Source: DASSUW01 sp963730535
GTDB lineage: Bacteria; Actinomycetota; Thermoleophilia; Solirubrobacterales; Solirubrobacteraceae
DNA: 64,000 nt
Reading direction: 5' to 3'
Assembly: GCA_963730535.1 (NCBI GenBank)
Contig: CAVSRU010000005.1
Location: forward strand, 62,001-126,000
Below are positions 54,608 to 63,785 of the stretch, piece by piece (the first letter of the stretch is position 1; every line of letters starts with the position of its first letter). Made by a program: the position numbers and the translations under genes. The notes under the pieces were generated by a model that saw nothing but the letters and a program-made list of their open reading frames with translations, ran no database searches and was not told the origin of the DNA.

Positions 54608-55639
54608 TTGTCCCGCGCGGCGGCGGTGGTCGGCGCCGCGATCGCCGTCTCCGCGCTCTCGCTCCTGATCCCGTGGTCGCTGGCCTACGACGCCCAGGCC
54701 TGGGTCGTGTGGGGCCGGGACGCGCTGGACCTGGCGCTCGACACGCGCTCCGGGCCCTCCTGGAAGCCGCTGCCGGTGCTCGTCACCACGCCGCTCGCGG
54801 TCACCGGCGACGCGGCCCCCGCGCTGTGGATGGTGCTCGCCCGCACCGGCGGCCTGCTCGCGCTCGTGGGCGCCGCCGCGCTTGCGAGCCGGCTGGCCGG
54901 GCGCACCGCCGGCGCGGCGGCCGCGGCGGTGATGGCCCTCAGCCCCTGGTGGTTCCACAACACGATCCTCGGGAACTCGGAGGGGCTGCTCGCCGCCGCC
55001 GTCCTCTGGGCGGTGGTGGCCCATCTCGCCGGGCGCTCGCGGGCCGCGCTGGCGCTCGCCGGCGCCGTGGTGGGGCCACGCATCGCCCGGGTGCTGGCCG
55101 GCGCGGCGCTCGTCTGGGTCGCGATCGTCGCCGTCATGGCTCAGGCCGGCTACGCCGGCAACCCGCGCTACCTCGTGGCAGCCGTCTCGCTCGGCTGCGT
55201 GCTGGCCGGCGTCGGTGCCGCGCAGGTGGCACGCCGCGCGGCCGTCCCCGTCGCGACGGCGCTCGTCCTCGCCGTCGCGCTCGTCACCGCGGGAGACCTG
55301 CGCGACCAGGCGTCGGAGCTGGACGTGCGGGCCGACCGGCGGGCTGCGCTGCCCACGCTGATCGAGCGGGCCGGCGGGCGCGACGCGCTGGTGGGCTGCG
55401 CGCGGGTACGCACGGCGCCGGACATGCGCCCACTCGTCGCCTGGGATCTGGACCTGCCGATGCTGGGCCTCGACTTCCGACCCGAGCCGCCCGCCGTGAT
55501 CCTGCGCTGGCGGCCGCACTACCCCGGCCCCATCGAGCCGGTCGGGGATCCCGCGGCCGAGGGCTTCCGCAAGCTCGCGGTCGCACCCGGGTGGGAGGCG
55601 TGGGCGCTCTGCGGCCCGGCGCCTCAGACCACGGGCTGA
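54608..55639 (+). CDS. Glycosyltransferase-family-39-like membrane protein, internally shortened
   Basis: 343 residues. The N-terminal half resembles GT-C mannosyltransferase-like proteins (IPWSLAYDAQAWVVWGRD, WKPLPVLVTTPLAVTG, ALSPWWFHNTILGNSEGLLA). The later part has QAGYAGNPRYLVAAVSLGCV and a soluble C-terminal domain (GCARVRTAPDMRPLVAWDLD). Between VVG and PRIARVLAG (about 55070-55085) the usual central membrane region of such proteins, ~150-200 residues, is missing in frame. TTG 54608 or GTG 54626 start. Probably inactive as a transferase (inference). Confidence 0.65.
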   Translation: MSRAAAVVGAAIAVSALSLLIPWSLAYDAQAWVVWGRDALDLALDTRSGPSWKPLPVLVTTPLAVTGDAAPALWMVLARTGGLLALVGAAALASRLAGRTAGAAAAAVMALSPWWFHNTILGNSEGLLAAAVLWAVVAHLAGRSRAALALAGAVVGPRIARVLAGAALVWVAIVAVMAQAGYAGNPRYLVAAVSLGCVLAGVGAAQVARRAAVPVATALVLAVALVTAGDLRDQASELDVRADRRAALPTLIERAGGRDALVGCARVRTAPDMRPLVAWDLDLPMLGLDFRPEPPAVILRWRPHYPGPIEPVGDPAAEGFRKLAVAPGWEAWALCGPAPQTTG

Positions 55640-55678
55640 GCGAAGCGCACCGCCATGGCACGCAGCGGAGAGGGCGAT

Positions 55679-55684
55679 TACTCT
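55679..55684 (+). promoter_or_regulatory. -10 box of the isoaspartyl peptidase gene
   Basis: TACTCT nine bases before ATG 55694. Confidence 0.4.
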
Positions 55685-55693
55685 GCCGACCCG

Positions 55694-56581
55694 ATGGATG
55701 AGATCGCGATCGTGGTGCACGGCGGAGCGGGCGGGCTCACGCGCGACCCGGATCGGGAGGAGCGCATGCGCGCGGGCGCGGCGGCCGCCGTGGCGGCCGG
55801 CCACGCCGTGCTGGCGGCCGGTGGCGCGGCGATCGACGCGGTGGAGGCGGCGATCGTGGTGCTGGAGGACGACGCCGAGTTCAACGCGGGGCGCGGCGCG
55901 GCGCTGACCGAGTACGGACGCGTCGAGCTGGACGCGTCGATGATGGAGGGGACCACGCGGCGGGCCGGCGCGGTCGCCGCGGTGCGGGGGGTCCGCAACC
56001 CGATCCGGGCGGCGCGCGCGGTGCTCGAGGAGGGTCGCCACGTGCTGCTCGTCGGCACGCCGGCGACCGAGTTCGCGGCCACCGCCGGGCTCCAGTTCGA
56101 GTCCGAGACCTGGTTCGTCACCGAGCGCGAGCGGCTGGCGCTCACGATGGCGGGCTCGGCCGGCGCCCGCGGCACGGTCGGCGCGGTCGCGCGCGACGCC
56201 GACGGCCGGCTGGCCGCCGCGACGTCTACGGGCGGTGTCTCCGGGCAGCGGCTCGGGCGCGTCGGGGACTCCCCGCTGGTGGGGGCCGGCACCTGGGCCG
56301 ACGACGACACGGTCGCCGTCTCGTGCACCGGGCACGGGGAGTCGATCATCCGCTCGGCGCTCGCCCACGAGGTGGACGCGCTGCTGCGCCACGGCGGCCT
56401 GGAGCTGCAGGACGCGTGCGCCCGGGCCATCGAAGGGCTCGGACGCTGGGGCGAGGACGGCGGGCTGATCGCCGTCAGCGCCCACGGCGAGGTGGCCGCC
56501 ACGTTCAACTCGGCCGCGATGACGCGCGCGTGGCAGGTGGCGGACGGGCCGCTGATCACGGCCCATGGACCCGGTGGCTGA
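55694..56581 (+). CDS. Isoaspartyl peptidase/L-asparaginase (Ntn hydrolase)
   Basis: 295 residues of the plant-type asparaginase family: IAIVVHGGAGGLTRDPDREE, EFNAGRGAALTEYGRVELDA, the autocleavage site with nucleophile Thr in GARGTVGAVARDADGRLAAA, and STGGVSGQRLGRVGDSPLVG. It matures by self-cleavage to two chains and removes beta-aspartyl dipeptides or asparagine amide. It overlaps the next gene by 17 bp. Confidence 0.93.
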   Translation: MDEIAIVVHGGAGGLTRDPDREERMRAGAAAAVAAGHAVLAAGGAAIDAVEAAIVVLEDDAEFNAGRGAALTEYGRVELDASMMEGTTRRAGAVAAVRGVRNPIRAARAVLEEGRHVLLVGTPATEFAATAGLQFESETWFVTERERLALTMAGSAGARGTVGAVARDADGRLAAATSTGGVSGQRLGRVGDSPLVGAGTWADDDTVAVSCTGHGESIIRSALAHEVDALLRHGGLELQDACARAIEGLGRWGEDGGLIAVSAHGEVAATFNSAAMTRAWQVADGPLITAHGPGG

Positions 56582-57434
56582 GCCGGTCGACGAGCTCGCG
56601 GGCCGGCTCTACGGGCTGCCGCTCGAGGAGTTCACGCGCGAGCGCGACGCGGCGGCGCGCGAGCTGCGCAAGGCCAAGGACCGGGACACCGCGGCGGTGG
56701 TCGCGAAGCTCCCCAAGCCGTCGCAGGCGGCGTGGGCGGCGAACACGCTCGCCCGCGAGCAGCGGGGCCTGGTCGACGACCTGCTCGCGGCCGGCGAGCG
56801 CCTGCGCGACGCGCAGGATGCCGCCGTGGCGGGCCGCGGCGCGGCCGCGCTGCGCGAGGCCGGCGCCGCTGAGCGGGCGGCCGTCGACGCGCTCGTCGAG
56901 GCCGCGGGCGACCTCAAGCCGGGCGGCCGCCGCCCGACCGCCGCCACGCTCGAGCGACTCCGCACCACGCTGCACGCGGCGGCGTCCGACGACGACGTCC
57001 GCCAGGCCCTGGACGACGGACGCCTCGTGGAGGACGTCACGGGCGGCGGCGCCTGGGGCCTGTTCGGGGGCGGCGAGGGCGGCGACGAGCCAAAGGCGCC
57101 CAAGCCCCGCGCCAAGAAGGCGGCGGCGGCCTCGGCTCCAGCGAAGCGCGACCAGCAGCGCGAGGAGCGCGAGCGCAAGGAGCGCGAGGCGCGGGAGGCC
57201 GCCGAGCAGGAGGCGCGGCAGAGGCTCGAGGCGGAGCTCCGCGAGGCGCGCGCCGAGCGCCGGTCACGCGACCGCGAGCTCGAGCGCGCCGAGAAGGGCG
57301 CCGCCCGCGCCGACGAGCGGCTCCAGGAGGCGCGCGAGCAGTCCGAGGAGGCAACCGCCGAGCTCGAAACGGCCCGCGAGGCCGCCGACGAGGCGCGGGA
57401 CCATGTCGCGCGGCTCGAAGAGCAGCTTGACTGA
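56565..57434 (+). CDS. Coiled-coil protein C
   Basis: 289 residues. N-terminal region LYGLPLEEFTRERDAAAREL and KLPKPSQAAWAANTLARE belongs to a recurrent but unnamed actinobacterial family. A Gly/Lys linker is followed by a strongly charged coiled coil (~185-289). No membrane segment, unlike proteins A and B. It starts inside the asparaginase gene. Repeat R3 begins 10 nt after its stop. Confidence 0.7.
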   Translation: MDPVAEPVDELAGRLYGLPLEEFTRERDAAARELRKAKDRDTAAVVAKLPKPSQAAWAANTLAREQRGLVDDLLAAGERLRDAQDAAVAGRGAAALREAGAAERAAVDALVEAAGDLKPGGRRPTAATLERLRTTLHAAASDDDVRQALDDGRLVEDVTGGGAWGLFGGGEGGDEPKAPKPRAKKAAAASAPAKRDQQREERERKEREAREAAEQEARQRLEAELREARAERRSRDRELERAEKGAARADERLQEAREQSEEATAELETAREAADEARDHVARLEEQLD

Positions 57435-57443
57435 GCTCCGGCG

Positions 57444-57648
57444 AACGTCAACTGCGGCTGGGTAGGGAGGCTAGGGAGCCAGCCGCCGCGCGAACTATCC
57501 CGGATTACCCCCGGAAACCGACGGTAATCGGGGATAGTTCGCCGAACCTTGTCGAGTTAGCCCCGGAAACCGGGGCTAACTCGACGCAGTTCAGGCAATC
57601 GCCACCCACGCCGACCCCGTCGCCTCCCTACCCAGCGCAGTTGCCGTT
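57444..57648. repeat. Dispersed inverted-repeat element, copy R3
   Basis: A 205-bp element. Left arm AACGTCAACTGCGGCTGGGT (from 57444), then AGGGAGGC; right arm GCCTCCCTACCCAGC, then GCAGTTGCCGTT ending at 57648. Inner hairpin A 57492-57540 (GAACTATCCC...GGGGATAGTTC) and hairpin B 57544-57592 with a perfect 16-bp stem GTCGAGTTAGCCCCGG / CCGGGGCTAACTCGAC and loop AAA. The first ~60 bp match R2 almost exactly. No ORF. Confidence 0.87.
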
Positions 57649-57650
57649 CG

Positions 57651-60441
57651 TCAGCCCATCGCTGCGGCCAAGACCGACGGATCCCGCTCGCCCTCCGGCA
57701 GCTCCATGGCCATCAGCCGCGCGAGCTGCGCCCGGCCGCGGACGTCGAGCTTGCGGTAGATCTGGCCGAGGTGGTACTCGATCGTCTTCGGTGAGAGGAA
57801 GAGTGCCGCGGCCGCTTCGCGGTTGGTCATGCCCTGGGCGACCAGCACGGCGATCTGCAGCTCGTGCGGGGTGAGCTGCTCGGCCGATGTCTCGGCCCGT
57901 GGTGCCTGCTGTTCGCCGGTGGCGCGCAGCTCGGTGCGCGCGCGCTCGGCCCACCCGCGGGCGCCGAGCCGCTCGAACGTCGCCAGCGCATCCTTCAGCG
58001 GCTCGCGGGCCTCGGCCCGCTGGCGGGCGCGGCGCAGGCGCTCACCGAAGCAGAGCAGCGTGCGGGCGCGTTCGAACGGCATCGGCAAGGCCGTCGTGCA
58101 CCGCGAGCGCGGCCTCGAACCGCGGCCGCACCTCGGCGTCGGGCCCGAGCAGTCCCCGGAGCCGGCCGGCGGCGGCCTCGGCCCAGCGCGAGCCCGAGCG
58201 CCGGCCCGCCGCCTCGAACGCCTCGAGCGCCGCCAGCGCGTCGTCCCGGCGCCCGGTGCGCGCGTAGGCCTCGGCGAGGTCGGGCGCCGACATCACCAGC
58301 GACGGCTGCATCTGGAGGCGGTCGCCGATGCGCTGGCTCTCCTCGAGCGCCGCGATCGCCTCCTGCACGCGGCCCAGCCCCAGCTCGAGCAATCCCACGG
58401 CCCCGTGCAGGTAGGCGCCGAGGGCGTCCGCCTGGAAGCGCGAGACGAGCGCGAGCCCGTCGGCCACATGGCGCCGGCACTCGTCGGCGAGCCCCATCGC
58501 GGCCTCGACGTGCGCGAGCGCGGCGAGGCTGTGCGTGAGCAGCGCCTGCTGCCCCGTGTCCTGCGCCAGCTCGACCGACTCGGCGGCTTGCGCCCGCGCG
58601 GTCGCCCAGCGGCCGAGCCGGAAGTCGAGATGCGAGCGGGCGGCGAGCGGGTAGATCAGCGCGCTGACCGCGCTCGCGTCGCGGGCGGCGGCGATCAGTC
58701 GCTCGAAGATCCGCTGCGCGCGGTCGAACTTCTCGATCCAGACCGACGAGTGGGCGGCCATGCCGACGACCTCGACGATGGCCAGCGGATCGCCCTCCAG
58801 CAGATACGGCTCGCAGACGCTCAGCAGCGCGTCACCCTGCTCGACGTCGCCGAGCGCCAGGTGCGCCTCGCCGATCACCGCAGTGGCCAGCAGCTCGACC
58901 GCCGGGTCGGCGGAGGTGGCCAGCGCCCGCGCACGCTCGGCGGTGGCGATCAGCGCGTGCATGTCGCCGGTCATCATGTGCGTGACCGAGGCCTCGAGGA
59001 ACATCCCGGCCGCCCGCCGCGGGTCCCGCGAGCGGACGCGCTCGGCCTCCGCCACCAGCAGCTCGTAGGCGACGAGCGGCGACCCGCGACGCATCTCGAC
59101 GTGGCCGGTCATGCGCTGCACGTCGGCGGCGAGCAGGGGGTCGGTGGCGAGGCGCGCCGCGTCGCCGAGGAGCGCGAAGGCGCGGTCGGGCTCGCCCGAG
59201 CGCGTCGCGTCGACCGCCGCCTCGAGCAGCCGCCGGGCGCGCGGCTCGTCGTCGGGGGTGAGCTGGGCGGCGCGGCCGAAGTCGCGCGCCGCGGTGGCGT
59301 GGGCGCCGCGGCCGCGGGCGTCGAGCGCCGCCGCCTCGAGCGCGGCGGCGACCGCCTCGTCCGGCGCCACCGCGCACGCGGCCAGGTGCCAGGCGCGCTC
59401 CGGGCTGCCCTCCGGCGCGGTCGCGGCCAGCGCGGCGTGCGCGGCGCGCCGCTCGCCGGCGCTCGTGGCGTGGTAGGCGGTCGAGCGCAGGAGCGGGTGG
59501 CGGAAGTCGACCTCGCCGTCGGCGATGGCGATCAGGCGCGCGTTCTCGGCCGGAGCCAGGTCCGCCGCGGCGAGGCCCGCCTCCCGTAGCGCCGGCTCGA
59601 TCACGTCGAGCCGTCCCGTGTGCGCGGTGGCGGCGACCAGCAGCGCGCGGCGGGCGTCGCCCTCCAGCGCGTCGAGCGCGCGGCGGAAGGCGCGCTCGAC
59701 CCCGGTGCCCGGCCGAAGCGGCTCCTCGAGCGGCTCGCGGCCCGCCCGCTGGCCGTCCGAGAGCTGGCGCGGGATCTCGAGCAGCGCGAGGGGGTTGCCG
59801 GCGGCCGTGCTCACCAACCGGTCGGCGACCGACGGCGCCAGCCGCTCGCTCTGCGCTCCCGACAGCAGCTCGCGCGCCTCGTCGTCGGCCAGCGGGGAGA
59901 TCCGCAGCCGCTCGAGCCAGGGGACCTCGAGCGCGGCGGCCGTGGTGCCGTCGCGGACGGAGCCGAGCATGGCGATCCCCTCCGCCTCCAGCCGCCGCCC
60001 CGCGAACAGGAACGCCTCCAGCGACGGCTCGTCGAGCCACTGGGCGTCGTCGATGGCCGCCAGCACCGGCTGCTCCTCGGCGGCGACGCCGAGGAGGCTG
60101 AGCAGCCCGGCGGGCACCGTGAAGCGATCGTGCGGCGTGGCCGGCCCGAGGGCGAGGGCGCCGCGCAGCGCGCGGGCCTGCACCTCGGGGATCGCGTCGA
60201 GCCGGTCGAGCAGCGGGCTCACGAGCTCGGCGAGCCCGGCGAACGGGATGTCGGACTCGGTCTCGATCCCGCGGGCGCGCAGCACCCGCATGCCGGTCGC
60301 CTGGCCGATGGCCCAGCGCATGAGCGCGGTCTTGCCGATGCCCGCCTCGCCGTGGAGGAGCAGCGCACCGCTCACCCCCTGACGCGCTCCTTCCAGCAAC
60401 CGGTCGATCCGTGCCCGTTCCCGTTCGCGTCCGACGAACAT
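57651..60441 (-). pseudogene. LAL-type LuxR-family transcriptional regulator, frame broken
   Basis: Homologous in plan to the gene at 29130-31928: FVGRERERARIDRLLEGARQ, P-loop LHGEAGIGKTALMRW, Walker B LAAIDDAQWLDEPSLE, TPR-like middle. Near 58089-58092 one extra base (GGCCTTG instead of GGCTTG) moves the frame; the rest (MPFERARTLLCFGERLRRAR) and the LuxR helix-turn-helix (LTPHELQIAVLVAQGMTNRE, LFLSPKTIEYHLGQIYRKLD) follow. Corrected, the protein would have ~930 residues. Repeat R3 abuts its 3' end. Confidence 0.88.
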
Positions 60442-60453
60442 CTACCGGGGAGT

Positions 60454-61317
60454 CTACGTTCCGGTGAACCGCGTGGGGGAGCGTGGGAGCGCCGCCGGAT
60501 CGAACTGCGCGGGGGTCAGGTCCCGTGGCAGGCGCAGGCTCTGGAGCATCCACTCCCGTGCCCGGTCGGCGGGCACCTCGCGTAGCGTCACGTCGCCGTG
60601 CCGCTTGGCCAGCCGCGCGCCGTCCGGCCCGAGCACGAGCGGCACGTGCGCGTACGAAGGCTCCGGCAGGCCGAGCAGCCGCGCGAGGAAGAGCTGTCGC
60701 GGCGTGGAGTCGAGCAGGTCGTCGCCGCGCACCACCTCGGCGATGTCCTGCGCGGCGTCGTCGACGACGACCGCGAGGTTGTAGGCGATCGCGCCGTCGT
60801 TGCGGCGCACCACGAAGTCGTCGACCACGCCGTCGACGTCGCCGTGCAGGCGGTCGGTAAAGCCGACGACGGCGCTCTCGGCGCGCACGCGCAGGGCCGG
60901 CGGGCGGCTGGCGCGCCGCTGCTCGCGCTCCGCCTCCGTGAGGCGCAGGCAGGTGCCGGGATAGTGGCCCTCGGGCAACGGGCCGTGCGGAGCCGACGCC
61001 GCCTCGCGGATCTCCGCCCGCGTGCAGAAGCACTCGTAGAGCCGCCCGGCGGCGCGCAGCTGCTCGATCGCGTCCGCGTAGCGCTCCAGGCGGGCCGACT
61101 GGTAGGCCACGTCGCCGTCCCAGTCGAGCCCGACGGCGGCCAGGTCGGCGAGCTGCTGCTCGGCGACGCCGGGCCGGACGCGGCTCGTGTCGAGGTCCTC
61201 CATCCGGACGAGGAAGGCGCTCGCCGCCGAGCGCGCGAAGAGCCACGCCAGCAGCGCCGTGCGCAGGTTCCCGAGATGGAGGGTGCCCGTCGGGCTCGGC
61301 GCGAAGCGGCCGTTCAC
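60454..61317 (-). CDS. gluQ: Glutamyl-Q tRNA(Asp) synthetase
   Basis: A 287-residue shortened GluRS-like enzyme without anticodon-binding domain, which glutamylates queuosine in tRNA-Asp. Class I motifs: GRFAPSPTGTLHLGNLRTAL (HIGH-like HLGN) and ARLAKRHGDVTLRE (KMSKS-like). The zinc-site region YECFCTRAEIREAA is present. GTG 61317 overlaps the stop of rfbC (GTGA). The family knowledge for substrate comes from E. coli YadB. Confidence 0.92.
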   Translation of the reverse strand: MNGRFAPSPTGTLHLGNLRTALLAWLFARSAASAFLVRMEDLDTSRVRPGVAEQQLADLAAVGLDWDGDVAYQSARLERYADAIEQLRAAGRLYECFCTRAEIREAASAPHGPLPEGHYPGTCLRLTEAEREQRRASRPPALRVRAESAVVGFTDRLHGDVDGVVDDFVVRRNDGAIAYNLAVVVDDAAQDIAEVVRGDDLLDSTPRQLFLARLLGLPEPSYAHVPLVLGPDGARLAKRHGDVTLREVPADRAREWMLQSLRLPRDLTPAQFDPAALPRSPTRFTGT

Positions 61318-61868
61318 ACGGAGAACGGGAGCGAGTCGGCGATCTCGGCGAGCCGGGGGGCCGTGCGGTCGCGCTCGGAGTAGACAAGCTCCATGTCGGG
61401 CCACTCGATGCCCACGTCCGGGTCGGCGAACGAGAAGCCCGACTCGGTCGCGCCGTCGTAGTAGCTGGTGACCTTGTAGACGAAGTCGGCGACGTCGGAG
61501 AGCACGCAGAAGCCGTGCGCGAAGCCGACCGGGATCCACAGCTGGAGCGCCCGCTCGTCGTCGAGCTCGACGCCCTCCCACTCGCCGAACGTGGGCGAGC
61601 CGCGCCGGACGTCGACCACCACGTCGAGCACCCGGCCGCGGGCGACGCGTACGAGCTTGCCCTGCCCCGGCGTGGTCTGGAAGTGCATGCCGCGCAGCGT
61701 CCCGCGGCGGGAGCGCGAGTGGTTGTCCTGGACGAAGTCCGTCGCGACGCCGTGCTCCGACCACGCGTCGGCCCGGAAGGTCTCCACGAAGAAGCCGCGC
61801 TCGTCGCCGTGGACAGCGCCGGTGCGAGCAGCACCAGGCCGTCGAGTCGTCGTGGGGAGTCGCTCCAT
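61314..61868 (-). CDS. rfbC: dTDP-4-dehydrorhamnose 3,5-epimerase
   Basis: RmlC-type epimerase of 184 residues in dTDP-rhamnose synthesis: DERGFFVETFRADAW, VQDNHSRSRRGTLRGMHFQT (catalytic His), RGRVLDVVVDVRRGSPTFG, WIPVGFAHGFCVLSDVADF and the Tyr in VYKVTSYYDG. Residues ~7-18 (TTRRPGAARTGA) do not look like the family, whereas the neighbouring frame there reads RLDGLVLLAPAL, the expected strand; a pair of compensating indels between 61815 and 61850 is likely. rfbA/B/D are not adjacent. Confidence 0.9.
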   Translation of the reverse strand: MERLPTTTRRPGAARTGAVHGDERGFFVETFRADAWSEHGVATDFVQDNHSRSRRGTLRGMHFQTTPGQGKLVRVARGRVLDVVVDVRRGSPTFGEWEGVELDDERALQLWIPVGFAHGFCVLSDVADFVYKVTSYYDGATESGFSFADPDVGIEWPDMELVYSERDRTAPRLAEIADSLPFSV

Positions 61869-61915
61869 AAGCCGGGGCAGGAGGTTATGACGCCGCCGTC
61901 GAAAGACCCGGAGCC

Positions 61916-62782
61916 ATGCCGAGGACCGCCACGATGCCCCCGGCCGCCCGCGGCCATCAGACCCTCTCTGCGTACATCTCGTCGCGCTTCGACGAGTTCT
62001 CGCGCTCGCAGAAGGACGTCGCGCAGTACGTCGTCGACCACCTCGACGAGGTCGCGTTCCACACCGCCGAGGAGCTGGCGCGGCGCGCGAGCACGTCGTC
62101 GTCGACCGTCGTGCGCTTCTCGCAGGCGCTGGGCTTCGAGGGCTTCCCCGAGCTCCAGGAGGCGGCGCGCGACGAGTACCGGTACCACCACCGGACCACG
62201 GCGCCGAGCGGCTTCGAGGCCGCGCCGCTGTTCTCGCTCGACCAGACTCCGTTCGAGCAGGCGGTGGCCGCCGACCACGTGAACGTGGAGGAGACGGCAC
62301 GCAAGGTCTCGCGCTCGGAGGTCGACGGCGCGATCGAGGCGATCGCCACCGCGAGCCGCCTCCTGATCGCCGGCACCGACCAGATGGCGTTCTTCGCCTC
62401 CTACCTGCGCCACCTGCTGATGCTGCTCGACATCCGCGCCGAGATCGCGGCGTCGCCGTCGCAGGAGGCGCTCTCGCGGCTCGGGCGGATCGACGAGGGC
62501 ACGCTGGTCATCGGCCTCTCGGCCGGCCGCCCGCACCCGCTCGTGGTGCGCGCGATGAAGATCGCCCGCCACCGCAAGGCCTCCACGCTGGCGATCGTCG
62601 ACGCGACCCTCTCGGAGGTCTCCAAGCTGTCCGAGCGGACGCTCTACTACTCGTCGAACTCACCGGCCTTCGTGCGCTCGCACGCCGGCCTGCTGTCGCT
62701 CATCCAGGCGCTCGCCTACGGCGTCTACTCGCGTGACGCGGCCCAGTACGACGACCGCATCCGCGCCTTCAAGCTTAAGTAA
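61916..62782 (+). CDS. MurR/RpiR-family transcriptional regulator
   Basis: 288 residues: N-terminal HTH_6 domain (FSRSQKDVAQYVVDHLDEVA, FHTAEELARRASTSSSTVVR, FSQALGFEGFPELQ) and a C-terminal SIS sugar-phosphate-binding domain (SRLLIAGTDQMAFFASYLRH, VIGLSAGRPHPLVVRAM). It probably responds to a phosphosugar. GGAG precedes ATG 61916. Divergent from rfbC. Conserved target genes are not next to it. Confidence 0.92.
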   Translation: MPRTATMPPAARGHQTLSAYISSRFDEFSRSQKDVAQYVVDHLDEVAFHTAEELARRASTSSSTVVRFSQALGFEGFPELQEAARDEYRYHHRTTAPSGFEAAPLFSLDQTPFEQAVAADHVNVEETARKVSRSEVDGAIEAIATASRLLIAGTDQMAFFASYLRHLLMLLDIRAEIAASPSQEALSRLGRIDEGTLVIGLSAGRPHPLVVRAMKIARHRKASTLAIVDATLSEVSKLSERTLYYSSNSPAFVRSHAGLLSLIQALAYGVYSRDAAQYDDRIRAFKLK

Positions 62783-62827
62783 TCAAGGCGCTCGCGCGAG
62801 CTTGCGAGTGCGAGTAAGCCGCACATG

Positions 62828-63037
62828 TCATCGTCCTGGGAGGTTGATCGCCCGGATGCTCGCGTCGTCGGGCAGCTTGGCGAGCACCTCGCGGATGATC
62901 CGGTGCACGTCCGGCTCGTCGTGACCGAAGTCGGCCAGCATCGACCGCAGCGCAGAGTGGGTGATCTTCAGCTGGGCGGCGGTCAGCTCGAGCCGGAAGG
63001 CGGTCTCGTCGGGCGCGATGAGGTCGTCGGCAGCCAT
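62828..63037 (-). CDS. Small hypothetical protein
   Basis: 69 residues, helical, acidic (LTAAQLKITHSALRSMLADF, DVHRIIREVLAKLPDDASIR). No family recognised. TAACAT lies seven nt before ATG 63037 on its strand. It is 15 nt downstream of the HIRAN gene stop, same orientation. Confidence 0.65.
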   Translation of the reverse strand: MAADDLIAPDETAFRLELTAAQLKITHSALRSMLADFGHDEPDVHRIIREVLAKLPDDASIRAINLPGR

Positions 63038-63052
63038 GTGACAAATGTTACT

Positions 63053-63511
63053 TCAGACTGCGAGGTCGATCTCGAGATCTGGTGCCAGGAGCATCGTGAT
63101 GCCCTTGCGCGGGTCGCGCGGCGACGGCCTCAGCTCGCGCAGCACGACCGCCGACCACGGCCGCCCGGCGTCGAGGTCGCCCGCCAGCTCGGCCGCGATC
63201 TCGCGCGGCACCCAGCCGACCTGCGCACCGGCCGCCAGCACCGCGATCGCGTTCTCGTCGTGCGGGTTGGCGGGGTCGCGGCGGAGCTCGAGCGCCGCGC
63301 CGGGAGCCGCAGCGTCGGAGGCGAGCGCCTCGGCATGGTGCTGGGCCGCTCCTGCTACGCCGCACACGCGCAACCCGCGGGCCGCCAGCTCGGGCGCGTC
63401 GCGGGCCAGGTAGCGGCCCTCGGCGTCGACCGGCGTGTAGCCGGCGATCCACACCTGGCCGCCCTCGTCGGGGTACCAGTAGCGCTCCTCGAACACGGTC
63501 GCCACGCGCAC
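63053..63511 (-). CDS. HIRAN-domain protein
   Basis: 152 residues with a HIRAN domain: VCGVAGAAQHHAEALASDAA, LELRRDPANPHDENAIAVLA and GAQVGWVPREIAAELAGDLD. HIRAN binds 3' DNA ends in HLTF-type helicases; stand-alone bacterial versions have no known function. GTG 63511 follows TAGGCT by seven bases on its strand (leaderless pattern). Confidence 0.85.
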   Translation of the reverse strand: MRVATVFEERYWYPDEGGQVWIAGYTPVDAEGRYLARDAPELAARGLRVCGVAGAAQHHAEALASDAAAPGAALELRRDPANPHDENAIAVLAAGAQVGWVPREIAAELAGDLDAGRPWSAVVLRELRPSPRDPRKGITMLLAPDLEIDLAV

Positions 63512-63572
63512 GACGGCGAGCCTATCCGGAGGTCCATGGCGGCCCGCGGGGTGCGGTCGCTACCGTCGAGTG

Positions 63573-63722
63573 ATGCCGGACGACCTCCACCAGTGCTCTC
63601 GCTGCGGCGCCTTGCAGCAGGGCGCCGTGCCGTGCCGCGAGTGCGTCGAAGAGCTCGAGTGCCGCCGCCTGCGCGAGCGGCTGTTCGCGCCCTCGAACGA
63701 GCTCGAGCTGCTGACCGACTAG
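63573..63722 (+). CDS. Very small zinc-ribbon protein
   Basis: 49 residues: two C-x-x-C pairs in CSRCGALQQGAVPCREC, then a charged helix (EELECRRLRERLF). TACCGT lies six bases before ATG 63573. The four Cys probably bind zinc. No family name known. Confidence 0.6.
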   Translation: MPDDLHQCSRCGALQQGAVPCRECVEELECRRLRERLFAPSNELELLTD

Positions 63723-63770
63723 GCGCACCGCACCGCCGGGCTTTGGACGAACGTCCTGCGTGCGCACGGC

Positions 63771-63776
63771 TATCCT
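63771..63776 (+). promoter_or_regulatory. -10 box of pdxS
   Basis: TATCCT nine bases before ATG 63786; leaderless pattern. Confidence 0.45.
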
Positions 63777-63785
63777 GCCCTGCGT

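Noticed and set aside
62783..62827. CTCGCGCGAG-type hairpin after the RpiR gene as a terminator
   Set aside because: The stem is short and no T-tract follows; not enough to call a terminator.
63522..63767. 81-codon - strand frame opposite the zinc-ribbon gene
   Set aside because: Antisense to the C-x-x-C gene that has its own -10 box; no domain of its own.
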